This document shows positions 15,277 through 25,585 of a stretch of 64,000 nucleotides of DNA, one piece after another. The notes under the pieces were generated by a model that saw only the letters and a program-made list of their open reading frames with translations, did no database searches and had not been told where the DNA came from. Made by a program: the position numbers and the translations under genes. Where the stretch lies: NCBI GenBank assembly GCA_963736975.1, contig CAVTQY010000001.1, forward strand, positions 3,472,001 to 3,536,000, given 5' to 3'. The DNA comes from CAVTQY01 sp963736975. Lineage in GTDB: Bacteria; Pseudomonadota; Alphaproteobacteria; Acetobacterales; Acetobacteraceae. The stretch's first letter is position 1. Every line of letters begins with the position of its first letter.

Positions 15277-18200
15277 TTGCCGGTCCGTTTTGCCCGCCTG
15301 CGCATTGCCGGTTTCAAGAGCTTCGCCGAACCGGCGACGATCGAAATTCTGCCGGGACTGACCGGCATTGTCGGCCCGAACGGCTGCGGCAAGTCGAATG
15401 TCGTCGAGGCGTTGCGTTGGGCGATGGGCGAGCAGAGCGCGCGCAGCCTGCGCGGCGGCGAGATGGACGACGTCGTGTTCGCCGGCACCGCCGGGCGGCC
15501 CTCGCGCAACATCGCCGAGGTAATGCTCACGATGGAGGAAACGGCGGGCAACGCGCCGCCGCCGTTCCACGAGCAGCCGGAACTCGAGATTATCCGCCGC
15601 ATCGAGCGAGGTGCCGGCAGCGCCTTTCGGGTGAACGGGCGGGAGGTGCGGGCGCGCGACGTGCAGACGTTGTTCGCCGATCTTGCCTCCGGCGCGCGCA
15701 GTTCCGGGATGGTGAGCCAGGGCCGGGTGAGTACGTTGATCTCTGCGCGGCCGGAGGATCGGCGGGCGGTGCTGGAAGAAGCCGCCGGCATCACCGGGCT
15801 GCATGCGCGCCGGCATGAGGCGGAGCTGAAACTGCGCGCCGCGGAAGCCAATCTGGCACGCGCGGAGGATGCGCGCGGGCAGCTCGAGACCCAGCTTGCC
15901 GGGCTCAAGCGGCAGGCAAGGCAGGCGAGCCGTTACCGCAACCTCTCGGGCGCGATTCGACAGGCCGAATTGGAGCTGTTGTCGATCCAGCGTGCCCGCG
16001 CCGCCTCGGCTCGATCAGCGGCCGAGGCGGCGTTGGACCAAGCCCGCCGGGATGCGGCCGAGGCCGCAGAGGCGGTACGATTGGCGGCCGAACATGCGCG
16101 CAATTCAGCGGCCGCATTGCCTCCACTGCGCGAGATCGAAGCGGAAGCCCGCACGGCGCTGGAACGGCTCCGGATCGCCCAGGAACAGATCGCCGCGGAA
16201 GAGGGGAGGGCGCGCGAAGCGTTCGCCGAGGCTGACCGAAGGCTAGCGCAGCTTCGCGCCGATCTCGCCCATGCCGAACAACTGCGGCGAGATGCTGCGG
16301 CCGCCGATACGCGGCTCAGCGACGAGGAGGGGCGGCTTGCGGAGGAGTCGGCCGCGCATCCTGAACGGATACAGGCGGCCCAAGCAGGCGCTGTCTCGGC
16401 CGCGGAGGCGGCGCAGGAGTTGGAAGCGGCGGCGAACCGGGCGATGGAGCTTGCCGCCGAATTCGGCGGCAAGGGCGCAGGCGGTAGCGCAGGAATTGGC
16501 GACCGCCAGGCAGCGGCTCCAGCGGCTCGCGGAGCTTCATGCCCGGGTGGCCGCCGAACGTGACGAGGCGTACGCCCGATTGGTCGATCCGGCGTTGGTG
16601 GAGCGTGCTGTCGGCGAGCAGAAGGCGGCCGAAGCCGCGCTGGAAGCGAGCCGTACGGGGCTGGACACGGCCGAGCATGCTCGCATGGCGGCTCAGGCAG
16701 CACTCACGGAGGCCCGCGGGCGACACAACGCCGCCGTCTCCACGCGCGCACGGCTGGCGGCCGAGGTGGCTGCCTTGGCCGAGGTGCTGGCCGTGAAAGA
16801 GGGCGAGCAATGGCCTCCCATGGTGGACGCGCTGGACGTGCCGGCCGGATTGGAGGCGGCGCTTGGTGCGGCGCTGGGCGAAGAGCTGACGTCGGCTGCG
16901 GATCCGTCGGCCGCGCGGCATTGGCGCGAGCTGCCTGCTTTGGAGCCACCGCCGGCTTTGCCTGACGCTGCCGAATGCCTCGCCGGCCTTGTTCGGGGCC
17001 CGCCGGCGCTGGCTCGGGTGCTGTCGCAGATTGGGCTTGTCGCCGATCAGGCGGTCGGGGATGCCGCACAGCAATGCCTGAGGCCCGGCCAGGTGGTGGT
17101 CAGCCGCGAGGGTGCGGTCTGGCGCTGGGATGGTTACACGATTCGTCCCGGCACCCCGACCCACGCCGCCCTTCGGTTGCAGCAGCGCAACCGGCTCACG
17201 GCGCTCCAGGCCGAGACAGGCGCCGCCGAGCTTGAGGCTTCGGCGGCCGCCGAGGCCTGCGCGGCTGTCGAGGCGGTGGAGCTTGAAGCCGGACTGGCAG
17301 AGCAGCGTGCGCGCGAGATTCGCCGCGAGGCTGAGCAGCGGCTGGAACGCGCTCGTGCCGATCGCGCACGGTTAGAGGCGCAGGCGGCGAGCGTCGCAGC
17401 CCGGCTGGCCGCCGTGGAGCAGCAACTCGCTGGGCTGGCGCACGATCACGCCGAGGCGGAGGCGGCGGTCACGCGAGCCCGCACTGCGCAGGCGGACCTG
17501 CCCGATGTTGCGGCATTGCGTGACGCCGTCGATCGGGCTCGCGCCGCGTTGACCGATGCACGCTCGCGGGAGACCGCGGCCCGCAGCGAACGCGATGCGC
17601 TGGCGCGCGCCGAGGCGGCGAGGCTGGAGCGGCGGCGCGCCATCGACGCTGAACGCTCCGATTGGCGCGGTCGCGCTCTCGGCGCTGCGGGTCGGGTGGC
17701 TGATCTGTCAGCGCGACTGCACGAGGCGGAACTGGCGCATGAGCACCTTGCCGCTGCGCCCGCACAGGTTGCGGCTCGCAGAGCGGAGGCGCTGGCAGCG
17801 TTGCAAACGGCGGAGGCCACGCATCGCGCGGCGGCTGAAACTCTCGCCGCTGCCGTCCATACGGCTGCCGAAGCGGAGCGCATGAGCCGCGCCTGCGAGG
17901 CCGCCTTGGCGGGCGCCCGGGAGGCGATGGTGCGTGCCGAGGCAAGCGTCGAGCAGGCCGAGCACAATTGGGGCGTGGTCGCTGAGCGGATTCTGGAGCG
18001 GCTCGGCGCTTCGCCGATACTTCCCGATCCGCCTGTCGATGTCGGGCTGGAGCAGGACGAAAAGGCGAGACGTCGGCTCGAACGACTGGTCAAAGAGCGC
18101 GAGGAGATGGGGCCCGTCAACCTGCGGGCGGATGTGGAGGCTGAGGCGATCGAGACGCAGATCGCCGCGATCCAGCGCGAACGCGATGAGATCACCGATG

Positions 18201-18748
18201 CGATCGCCAAGCTGCGAGGTTCTATTGGTCATCTGAACCGTGAGGGCCGCGAGCGGCTCGCTGCAGTGTTCGAGCAGATCGACCGCAACTTCCAGGCACT
18301 GTTTTCGCGGATGTTCGGCGGCGGTCGGGCGCATCTGGCGTTGGTCGGCTCCGACGACCCGCTGGAGGCCGGGCTTGAGATTTATGCACAGCCGCCGGGC
18401 AAAAAGCTCGCCACGCTGTCGCTGCTGTCGGGTGGCGAGCAGGCATTGACCGCGCTGTCGCTGATCTTCGCGGTGTTCCGCTGTAACCCTGCTCCGGTCT
18501 CGGTGCTCGATGAGGTCGATGCGCCGCTCGACGACGCGAATGTCGAGCGGTTCTGCAACTTGCTCGAGGACATGGTGCGGGAGACCGAGACGCGATTCCT
18601 GGTGGTGACGCATCATCCGCTGACGATGGCGCGGATGGACCGGTTGTACGGAGTCACGATGCAGGAGCGCGGAGTGTCACGGCTGCTGTCGGTGGATTTG
18701 CAGGTTGCGGCGGGCATGGTCGAGCCGGAGCGCATGGCGGCTGAATAG
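15277..18748 (+). pseudogene. smc: Chromosome segregation protein SMC, split by a +1 frameshift
   Basis: TTG 15277 follows AGGAG at good spacing. The first frame (to 16563) gives the N-terminal ATPase lobe with Walker A GPNGCGKSN (residues 33-41) and the start of the coiled coil. The second frame (real from about 16464) gives the hinge around 16800-17160, the return coil, signature LSGGEQ (18425-18442) and Walker B VLDEVDAPLDD. Dropping one T of GAATTCGG at 16462-16463 joins them into ~1157 codons, normal SMC length. Because SMC is important for chromosome segregation, a sequencing error is plausible. As written, two half-proteins would be made. Confidence 0.88.
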
Positions 18749-18830
18749 GCCGGCGGACACAATTGGGAAACAACGCGGATACAATCCCGACCTATGGTAT
18801 CGGCCAGGTGTTTCCAAGGGGGTGAACGAG

Positions 18831-19121
18831 ATGTTCGGATGGAAGCGACTTGGCACTGCGGCTCTGCTCGTTGGACTGGCGGCTTTCGGCGTCGTCGCCG
18901 CACCGGGATCCGCCAAGGCGTGGTGGGCCGGCGGCTGGGGGTGGCGTGGCGGGGTGGGCTTCGGGCTGGTATTGCCGCCCGTCGTAGTGGCACCGCCGCC
19001 GGTTTATGTTCCGCCGCCAGTCTATTACCCCCCGCCCGTGGCTTATTATCCTCCGCCGCGGCGCGTTTGGGTGCCCGGTCATTGGCAGGGCGGTTACTGG
19101 CTTCCCGGGCATTGGGCCTGA
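18831..19121 (+). CDS. Exported WXXGXW-repeat protein, Pro/Tyr-rich, 96 aa
   Basis: ATG 18831 is preceded by AAGGGGG. Residues 1-29 are a signal peptide ending GSAKA. A Trp/Gly patch (WWAGGWGWRGG) is followed by a run of PPPVYV/PPPVYY-type repeats and then two WXXGXW units (WVPGHW, WLPGHW) at the C-terminus. Such small proteins are exported and of unknown function; a cell-surface or periplasmic scaffold role is guessed. It is 82 bases after smc and probably has its own promoter. Confidence 0.7.
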   Translation: MFGWKRLGTAALLVGLAAFGVVAAPGSAKAWWAGGWGWRGGVGFGLVLPPVVVAPPPVYVPPPVYYPPPVAYYPPPRRVWVPGHWQGGYWLPGHWA

Positions 19122-19195
19122 GCTGCTTTCCTGGGTTCTGGGCATGGCGGGGCGGCATCGGCGCCGACGCCAATGCCGCCCACGATCCCTGCATA

Positions 19196-21023
19196 TCAGG
19201 GCAAATGCAGGTTGGAAACGTTCTGGAATATTACGCTGGTGCCGTCTGTAAGGGTAACGTGAGTGGAGCCTCCGGAGACGGTCTGTGACTGCACCGGATT
19301 GCCAGCGAAACCGGTAAACGTCAGCGCATCCGAACCGACTTTGAAGCTCTTGATCAGATCGCTCCCCCCCTGGCCGGACATGAACACGTAATTGTCGTGG
19401 CCGCCCCCGGTAACGGTTGTGCTGCCGGAGCCAAAGGTCACGGTGTCATGGCCGCTGCCTTCAGTGATCACCGCCGCCCCCGACCCGCCGGTAAACTGGC
19501 CCGTGGCGGTGCCGCCGGTCAGCGTGATGTTGCCGCTTCCGGCGACAATCGTTGCCGGACCTGAACCCAAGTTGATATTGCTCATGCCGGCGCCGCCGGT
19601 GAATTCGAGCCGGCCGCCCTGACCGTGATAAATGAAAGACCCCGAACCGCCCTGCACAGTGGCAAGGCTGCCAGTCTTCTCGGTGAGGTTCAGCGTAGTG
19701 CCGTTCGCGGTGATCAGGTCGGTACCATTGTTGGTTATGACGGTGCCGCTGCCAGCCGCCCCGGCGGAAATTGTATCGTTCCCGTTGCTGGTGATCGTCG
19801 CGCCTTTGGCCAGCGTCAATGAGTCGGCCGCCCCGGCCGCGGTGATAATAGTTTCCGGAGAGCTGGAAGTCGTGAGCGTCAGGCCGCCTGCTCCCCCGAC
19901 GATGGTATCATCGCTGCCGGTCACCTCTATGCTGAGCGGATCATTGCCGGCTGCAAAGCCGAAATCGGACTGACTGAGCACCAACGGTCCGGTCAGAGGC
20001 GGATCGGCGAACCAGTCAACCGTGCCGGTCTGGGTGATCTGGTCCCATGGCGGAGTCAGATTTCACAGCTGGTTCGCTGGTGAGATAGGTGGTGCCTGAG
20101 AAATCCGCCGAGCCGCCCCTGAGTAGCTGGCCGGGCGTCAAGCCGTAGATCTGATTGTTGCTGCCGGTTGGGACCACAGTCGTGCCATTCCAGAGCAGGA
20201 CGTCGTCACTCTGGTTCTGGTCGTTGAGGATGGTGTTTCCGGAGAAGGTGAAGTCGGTTCCGGGATTGAGCGGCTTGTGTTCCTCGCCATAAGCAACAAT
20301 AACAGGGTTCCGTGAGTTTGACCCCTGTTCGATGACGTTGTTCTCGATGGTCGCGTTGCCACCGTCTGGTATATCGATACTGTAGCTTGATGTGCCCGAC
20401 GAGCCATCATAGATCAGGTTGTTCTCCAGCGTCGTGTTGAGTGCCCGGCTTTTCACCTCGTGGCCGACGAGCGCACCTTCGCTGATGCTGTTGGTCATCG
20501 TGAAGTCGGCGACCTGGTTGATGTAGATGTTGTGTGCCGGGAGACCATTGTGCGGATCGATGCCGGTGACGGTCGTAAGCCCGTTGTCAAGGAATTCGGA
20601 TGCGTTGACAGTGATAGTTCCGGTACCGTTGACGAGTGGTGTCGCGAGCAGGCCCATATCGTTGTGCTGAAACAGATCGTCGTTGAGGGTCAAATTACCA
20701 CTCTGATAGCGGATGCCGGCTGCATTATCACCCAGTGCGGCGGAAATCCTCGCGCCGGAGAAAGAAAAGCCATTAATCGTCACGTCCGGGGCGCTGTTGG
20801 AGGTGCCGACCGTCAGGATGCCCTTGTCGTTGGTGGGAGGTTTGGTGGCCACCATGTTGACCATGCCGCCGACAGCCTGGAGCGTTATGCTGTCGGAGAT
20901 GGTGGCAAAATCATTTGTGTATGTGCCGGCCATCACTTGGATCACGTCACCGTTCTGCGAAGCGGCGATCGCTGCGGCAATAGTCGAGTATTGTTGGCCT
21001 TGGCCAACCGTCAGGGTTGCCAT
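19196..21023 (-). pseudogene. Right-handed beta-helix plus beta-roll surface protein, split by a +1 frameshift
   Basis: From ATG 21023 the first frame (335 aa) reads as a parallel beta-helix: MATLTVGQGQQYSTIAAAIA, then NGDVIQVMAGTY and repeated N-x-I/L turns (LNDDLF, TMTNS, LENNLIYDGSS, IENNVIEQ). It drifts into nonsense at SAMGPDHPDRHG. Removing one base of CCC at 20044-20046 continues it as DQITQTGTVDWFADPPLTG into the second frame, a Gly/Thr/Ser-rich beta-roll (GGSGAAVITEGSGHDTVTFG, then GGGHDNYVFMSGQGG and DLIKSFKVGSDALTFTGF). The rejoined ~608-residue protein lacks an N-terminal signal peptide and resembles type I-secreted proteins. No enzyme residues were recognised. Confidence 0.65.
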
Positions 21024-21129
21024 TTTGAACTCTCCTACTGGAACTAACGACTTTTATTCGGGCGAGCGGGGAATTGCCGACACCTGCGAGGGGGGCAGTT
21101 GTGAGGTTGCAGGTCGTGCGTTCTTTGTC

Positions 21130-21258
21130 TCAGTCGCCTAAGCGTTCATGCCCATGATAAGTAAAGATTGGTGAAGCAATATCGAATGATCCTGGAACAG
21201 GATATACGTAAAAAGAACGGGCACCACCGATGTTCTCGGTGTATTCGCGTACGGTCAT
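21130..21258 (-). CDS. Possible small protein, 42 aa
   Basis: ATG 21258 with AAAAGGGGTG just upstream opens 42 codons (MTVREYTENIGGARSFYVYP, then PIFTYHGHERLGD) ending 107 bases before the beta-helix gene on the same strand. Composition is protein-like and the ribosome site is good, but there is no homology to judge by. Confidence 0.3.
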   Translation of the reverse strand: MTVREYTENIGGARSFYVYPVPGSFDIASPIFTYHGHERLGD

Positions 21259-21721
21259 TGGTCACCCCTTTTATGCGCGGAGAACCGCGCCAGTGGTCGG
21301 CCCGGTTCAACTCCGGGCCTGACAAGAATTAGCTAGCCTGGTAGTGCTGCCTTCAGGGTCGGATAGAAGTTGAAGCGACTGCGACTTCCTCGCCGGAGAG
21401 CGCCGGACGTTGTCATAGCGAAACTGCCCTTTCTGGCATTGCAACTTCAGGCGTTCGGTGATTCAGTTTCGTTTGCTTCACGCAGATGTGTTTCAACGCA
21501 AGCAAGAGCTGAAAGTCAAATGGAAAAAGCGCTCATGCGGGAATAAAGCAACGCATTAATCTCTGCCATCGAAAATGAATCGGCCATTCTCAAAAACTGA
21601 GACGATCCTGGCTTGCAGCGGTGCATGCGACAGCGGCGCTGCGCAGAGTTGAACAACTTGTGACAGCAACGGTGCCGTGCACCATGGCAGGTTGTATGGC
21701 AGTATCGGGAGGGTGCGGGTG
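21259..21721. other. Intergenic region with a GC hairpin
   Basis: No gene seen. It holds a perfect 7-base hairpin (GGCCCGG at 21299-21305, CCGGGCC at 21313-21319) and GCGCGG/CCGCGC nearby, and is AT-richer than its surroundings. It should contain the promoters of the leftward beta-helix gene and the rightward oxidoreductase gene. Confidence 0.4.
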
Positions 21722-22804
21722 ATGAAGTGGGGCGTCTTTAGCCTGAGTCAGATACCGGATCAGTCAAAGCGATCGGCGGCTTTCGACGCCGATCTGCAAC
21801 TGTTCGCACTGGCCGAGCAGCTTGGCTTCCACAAAGCCTGGATAGCCGAGCATCTCTTCTCAACCTATGGTGTCGTGACCTCCACGCAAGTCTATGTAAG
21901 CGCGATTCTACAGCGTTGTACGCATTTGCGCGTGGGCACGGCCGTAGTGGTGATCCCGTTCAATCACCCGCTACGCACGGCTTCGGACTTCGCGTTGATC
22001 GACGTGCTGTCGCATGGCCGCTTGGATTTCGGGGTCGGGCGTGCCTACCAGCCGCACGAGTTTGTCGGTCTCGGCGTGCCGATGAAGGAGAGCCGCGCGA
22101 TGTTCCTGGAAGGTATGGACATCGTCCTGCGGGCCTGGACGGAAGAGCGAATCACCCATCACGGGCGGTTCTGGACGATCCCTGAGCCGGTGGAGGTGCT
22201 TCCCAAGCCGGTCCAGCAGCCGCACCCACCCATCTATCAGGCGACGGTCTCACCCGAAAGCTTCGCGCAAGCCGCGCAGGCCGGCTATCACCTGCAACTT
22301 GCCACTCCGTTCACCTACCGCACCTATCGCGAACGGTGGATTGACGAGCTACAGTTCCAACTCGGAGAATATGAACAGCAATGCCGGGAACTCGGTCGCG
22401 ACCCCAGAGCGGCCGAGCGGATGCTGCTGGTGCCGTTCTTCGTAGCGGATACGCGCGCGAATGCACGCGAGATTTATGGACGCCATGTCGAGTGGTTCTA
22501 CGCCAAAGTAACCGCCAACCAACTCGCCGGGGCGCCGCCGGGTGGCAGCGTGCAAGGCTATGAGCTGACCATGAGCGAAGGTCGTCGCACCCGGGAGCTG
22601 GGATATCTCACTTTCGATAAGCTGATCCAATACGGAGCGGCCATCGCCGATGAGCCGGAAGGATGCGTTGCCAGCCTCCGCGCCATGAAACAGCGCTTCG
22701 GTCTGACTGAGTTCGCTCTCTGGTTCAATATCGGCGGTATCGATCCTGCCCATTGTGAGCGTGCCATGAGGCTCGCCGCCGAGCGGGTCCTGCCCTTCGT
22801 GTGA
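21722..22804 (+). CDS. Luciferase-like (LLM class) flavin-dependent oxidoreductase
   Basis: 360 residues from ATG 21722, with GGGAGG upstream; a longer frame to 21677 has no ribosome site. It is a TIM-barrel bacterial luciferase-type enzyme: MKWGVFSLSQ start, GFHKAWIAEHLF, LRVGTAVVVIPFNHPLRTAS, and GRLDFGVGRAYQPHEF are family landmarks. These use reduced flavin to oxidise a small organic substrate, unknown here. It stands alone between two non-coding gaps. Confidence 0.85.
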   Translation: MKWGVFSLSQIPDQSKRSAAFDADLQLFALAEQLGFHKAWIAEHLFSTYGVVTSTQVYVSAILQRCTHLRVGTAVVVIPFNHPLRTASDFALIDVLSHGRLDFGVGRAYQPHEFVGLGVPMKESRAMFLEGMDIVLRAWTEERITHHGRFWTIPEPVEVLPKPVQQPHPPIYQATVSPESFAQAAQAGYHLQLATPFTYRTYRERWIDELQFQLGEYEQQCRELGRDPRAAERMLLVPFFVADTRANAREIYGRHVEWFYAKVTANQLAGAPPGGSVQGYELTMSEGRRTRELGYLTFDKLIQYGAAIADEPEGCVASLRAMKQRFGLTEFALWFNIGGIDPAHCERAMRLAAERVLPFV

Positions 22805-23008
22805 CGGATACTAACCTGGCGGCCCAGCGCGGACCGAAGTCCTCTCTTGTGCCCGCCAATGGGCGGCGCGATACCACCCACCGGTGAGCCACGCGAGCGA
22901 GCCAGGCAGCGCTGACACGCCATGTCGAGCGCGGTGCCCACCCGGAGCAACCTGATGTCGCGGTTCACCCCCTGAAGCAAGCGCCGTCGGCATCGAGGGG
23001 TAGGAACC

Positions 23009-24166
23009 GTGGTTGACCAGGCACTCATCGACGTTCGGTTGCGCCAGCGAGACCTACTGGCCGATATCGGCACGGCGGCCCTGAAAGGGACCGATCTCGA
23101 TGCCCTGCTCCAGGAAGCTTGTCGCCTTGTGGCCGAAGGCCTGAACGTCAGGTTCTGCAAGGTGCTGGAGCTGATTCCCGGCGAACAGCGACTGCTGGTG
23201 CGAGCCGGGGTGGGCTGGCGTGACGGTGTGGTGGGACACGCGAAACTTGACGCCGGGGATGGTTCGGCCGCCGGTCACGCCGTGCGGACGGATAATCCCG
23301 TGATCTCTAACAACCTGGCGGAGGAGACCCGTTTCCAGACCCCGCGACTTCTGATCGAGCACGGAATAGAGCGTGCCATGAACGTGATTATCCGCGTGGA
23401 CAGCAAGCCGTTCGGCGTGCTCGAGGTTGACAGTCGTCACAGCGGATTGTTTTTTGAACACGACATTGTGTTTCTTCGCGCGTCTGCCAACCTGCTCGGC
23501 GTCGCAATCGAGCGGGCGAGACGCGAGGCATCGCTGAGGGAGGAAGTTAGGCGGCGCGAAATTCTCGCCCGGGAGGCGGACCATCGGATCAAGAACTCCT
23601 TGCAACTCGTTGCCAGTCTGTTGATGCTGCAACGTTCTCGGCTGGAGTACCCGCAGGCCGTGGCAGCGCTTGACGAAGCGATCGCACGGGTGATGGCGGT
23701 GGCCGAGAGCCATCGCTCGCTGCAACAAAGTGCCGATCTTCGGACGATTGCGCTTGAGACCATGCTGTCCGATGTCTGCACCCATGTCGGGCAGCTCAGT
23801 GGGACGGTGGCTGTGAATTGCAGCTGCGAGGAAGGGATGGAACTGGATGCGGAGCGTGCAATCCCGCTCGGGTTGATCGTGAGCGAGTTACTAACCAACG
23901 CCTTTCAGCACGCCTATCCTGACGGCCAGCGCGGCATGGTGCGCCTGCACGCGACCAGCGCCGGCGAATTTTTCGAAATCGTCATTTCCGATGACGGCGT
24001 CGGGATGGCCGAAGGCGCTACCGCCAAGGGCGGAAGCCTTGGCGGTACCATCGTGAATGGTCTGACCCGGCAAATCGGTGCCGGATTGCGGGTAAACTCG
24101 CAACCCGGCCAGGGTACCAGGACCACTTTGCGCATACGAAGAACCGCCGACGCAGGTGGATGCTGA
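23009..24166 (+). CDS. GAF-domain sensor histidine kinase (HisKA_2 type)
   Basis: 385 residues, no membrane segment. A GAF domain spans about 20-165. The phosphoacceptor is His192 in EADHRIKNSLQLVASLLMLQ, characteristic of the HisKA_2/HWE-like kinases common in alphaproteobacteria. The ATPase domain has the N-box SELLTNAFQHAYPDG (Asn297) and SDDGVGM. The start is GTG with AGGGGTAGG upstream. No cognate response regulator is adjacent. It probably senses a cytoplasmic ligand or redox/light cue through GAF; the signal is unknown. Confidence 0.88.
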   Translation: MVDQALIDVRLRQRDLLADIGTAALKGTDLDALLQEACRLVAEGLNVRFCKVLELIPGEQRLLVRAGVGWRDGVVGHAKLDAGDGSAAGHAVRTDNPVISNNLAEETRFQTPRLLIEHGIERAMNVIIRVDSKPFGVLEVDSRHSGLFFEHDIVFLRASANLLGVAIERARREASLREEVRRREILAREADHRIKNSLQLVASLLMLQRSRLEYPQAVAALDEAIARVMAVAESHRSLQQSADLRTIALETMLSDVCTHVGQLSGTVAVNCSCEEGMELDAERAIPLGLIVSELLTNAFQHAYPDGQRGMVRLHATSAGEFFEIVISDDGVGMAEGATAKGGSLGGTIVNGLTRQIGAGLRVNSQPGQGTRTTLRIRRTADAGGC

Positions 24167-24185
24167 CGAGTTTTTTCGGTCTTTG

Positions 24186-24223
24186 GAGTATGATCGCTTC
24201 TGGCAGGCGAAGCGATCATACTC
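24186..24223. terminator. Strong bidirectional hairpin terminator
   Basis: A perfect 15-base stem (24186-24200 with 24209-24223) and 8-base loop follows the kinase stop and precedes the end of the convergent DUF1127 gene. A T-rich tract follows on the plus strand (AACTCTTTTGTTTTG) and TTTTTT lies on the other side at 24171-24176. It should end both transcripts. Confidence 0.8.
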
Positions 24224-24307
24224 TAACTCTTTTGTTTTGAGAGTGTGTTTCACGCTTCTCGACGTGTCCGCCTCGAGCAATCACGCTCTACCGCGCCACG
24301 GTTTTGT

Positions 24308-24565
24308 TTACGCCTGCCAGAACCGCTTATTCGCCTCGTATTCGGCCTCGGCATAGCTGATGCCGATATCCTTGAGCAGCGTCTCGTCGAGACGGGCCAG
24401 CATCATGCGCGAGCGGTGCCGTAAATAGGCCGCGCGCAGTATGCCCCACAGCGAAGCGGCAGGCTGTTGAGGGCGCCGGCCGCGCATGGTTGCGTCCCTG
24501 CGCCCCGGCACGGGACACGCGCGCGGGACAACCAGAAACGGCGTAGCGAGGGAGCGGCTGGACAT
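24308..24565 (-). CDS. DUF1127 small basic protein, 85 aa
   Basis: ATG 24565 is preceded by AGAGGAGG, so the longer frame to 24622 is rejected. The C-terminal LARLDETLLKDIGISYAEAE is the DUF1127 signature, after an Arg-rich helix (LRAAYLRHRSRMM). In Rhodobacter a similar protein (CcaF1) binds RNA, and others affect stress or phosphate control. The role here is unknown. It is divergent from the LysR gene and may be its target. Confidence 0.8.
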   Translation of the reverse strand: MSSRSLATPFLVVPRACPVPGRRDATMRGRRPQQPAASLWGILRAAYLRHRSRMMLARLDETLLKDIGISYAEAEYEANKRFWQA

Positions 24566-24669
24566 TGACACCTCCTCTACCAACTCCAGTGACATCGCGG
24601 CATGTGGTGTTGCTGCCCGCATCAGGGAAACGAATTGAATTGATGGCAGGCATAAGCCATGTTGATGGC

Positions 24670-25584
24670 ATGTCTCAGTCTCTCTCGCTTGATCCGGACC
24701 TGCTGCGGGTCTTCGTGCTGATCGCCGAGGGCCGCAGCTTTACCGGAGCCGCAGGCCTCGTCGGCCGCACGCAATCGGCTGTCTCCATGCAGATCAAACG
24801 GCTCGAGGAGCTGCTTGGTCAGGCCGTCCTGTCGCGCGGGAAGGGAGGTGGGGTGGAGCTGACCCCGCACGGGCAGTATCTGCTCGGGCGCGCCAGAGAG
24901 ATACTGGCCTTGAATGACGAGGTGGTCACCACGTTCCGTCGGCCGCAGATCGCCGGGACAGTGCGGCTGGGGACGCCTGACGACTATGCGTTCGGTTATT
25001 TGCCGCCGGTCTTGCGGGGTTTTGCTGACAGCCACCCGGCGGTGCAGGTCGATGTTCTGTGCGAACCGTCGGAGGACCTGATCGAGCGGGTGAAACAAGG
25101 CCAACTCGATCTGGCACTGTTGTCCGAACACACCGAGCCCCGCAGCATGCCCGCGGTGCCGTTGTGGCGAGGCTCGCTCGTGTGGGTCACCTCGACCCGG
25201 TATGCGCCGCATCGGCTGGACCCGCTGCCGCTCGCCCTGGCCAGTCCGGACCCGCTTTCGGAGCGCAAGGGTTGCGACTGGGGCTGCGAGGCGGTTCAGG
25301 CGCTGGAGCGGGCGGGCCGGCGTTATCGGATTTCCTATACGTCCCAGTCGCAAGTGGGCACCCATGCGCCGGTGCTGGCCGGGCTTGCGGTGACGGTATC
25401 AGCGCAGGCTTGGCTGCCCGAAGGGCTGCGGCCGGTCCGCCCGGATGAGGGGCTTCCACGCCTTCCGGACTATGGGATCGTTTTGGTGAAAGGACGCCAC
25501 GCGCGCCAGCCGATTACCGATGCCCTGGCGACGCATATCGAGGAAAGCAGCCGGCTGGATGCCCGGCAGGGGCGGGCGGCGTGA
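24670..25584 (+). CDS. LysR-family transcriptional regulator
   Basis: 304 residues from ATG 24670; ATG 24643 and the longer frame to 24565 are alternatives. The N-terminal winged HTH reads LSLDPDLLRVFVLIAEGRSF, TGAAGLVGRTQSAVSMQIKR. The effector-binding domain starts at GTVRLGTPDDYAFGYLPPVL. LysR proteins typically control a divergent gene, here DUF1127, through the ~100-base gap. Inducer unknown. Confidence 0.88.
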   Translation: MSQSLSLDPDLLRVFVLIAEGRSFTGAAGLVGRTQSAVSMQIKRLEELLGQAVLSRGKGGGVELTPHGQYLLGRAREILALNDEVVTTFRRPQIAGTVRLGTPDDYAFGYLPPVLRGFADSHPAVQVDVLCEPSEDLIERVKQGQLDLALLSEHTEPRSMPAVPLWRGSLVWVTSTRYAPHRLDPLPLALASPDPLSERKGCDWGCEAVQALERAGRRYRISYTSQSQVGTHAPVLAGLAVTVSAQAWLPEGLRPVRPDEGLPRLPDYGIVLVKGRHARQPITDALATHIEESSRLDARQGRAA

Positions 25585-25585
25585 A

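Noticed and set aside
12354..18748. Programmed ribosomal frameshifting in the methyltransferase and smc genes
   Set aside because: The sites (GAGTTCG, GAATTCG) are not known slippery sequences and neither family uses frameshifting; sequencing error or mutation is simpler.
19196..19984. Calcium-binding RTX protein
   Set aside because: Gly-rich and Asp-containing, but the canonical nonapeptide GGXGXDXUX is not repeated; better described as a beta-roll-like region of the adjoining beta-helix gene.
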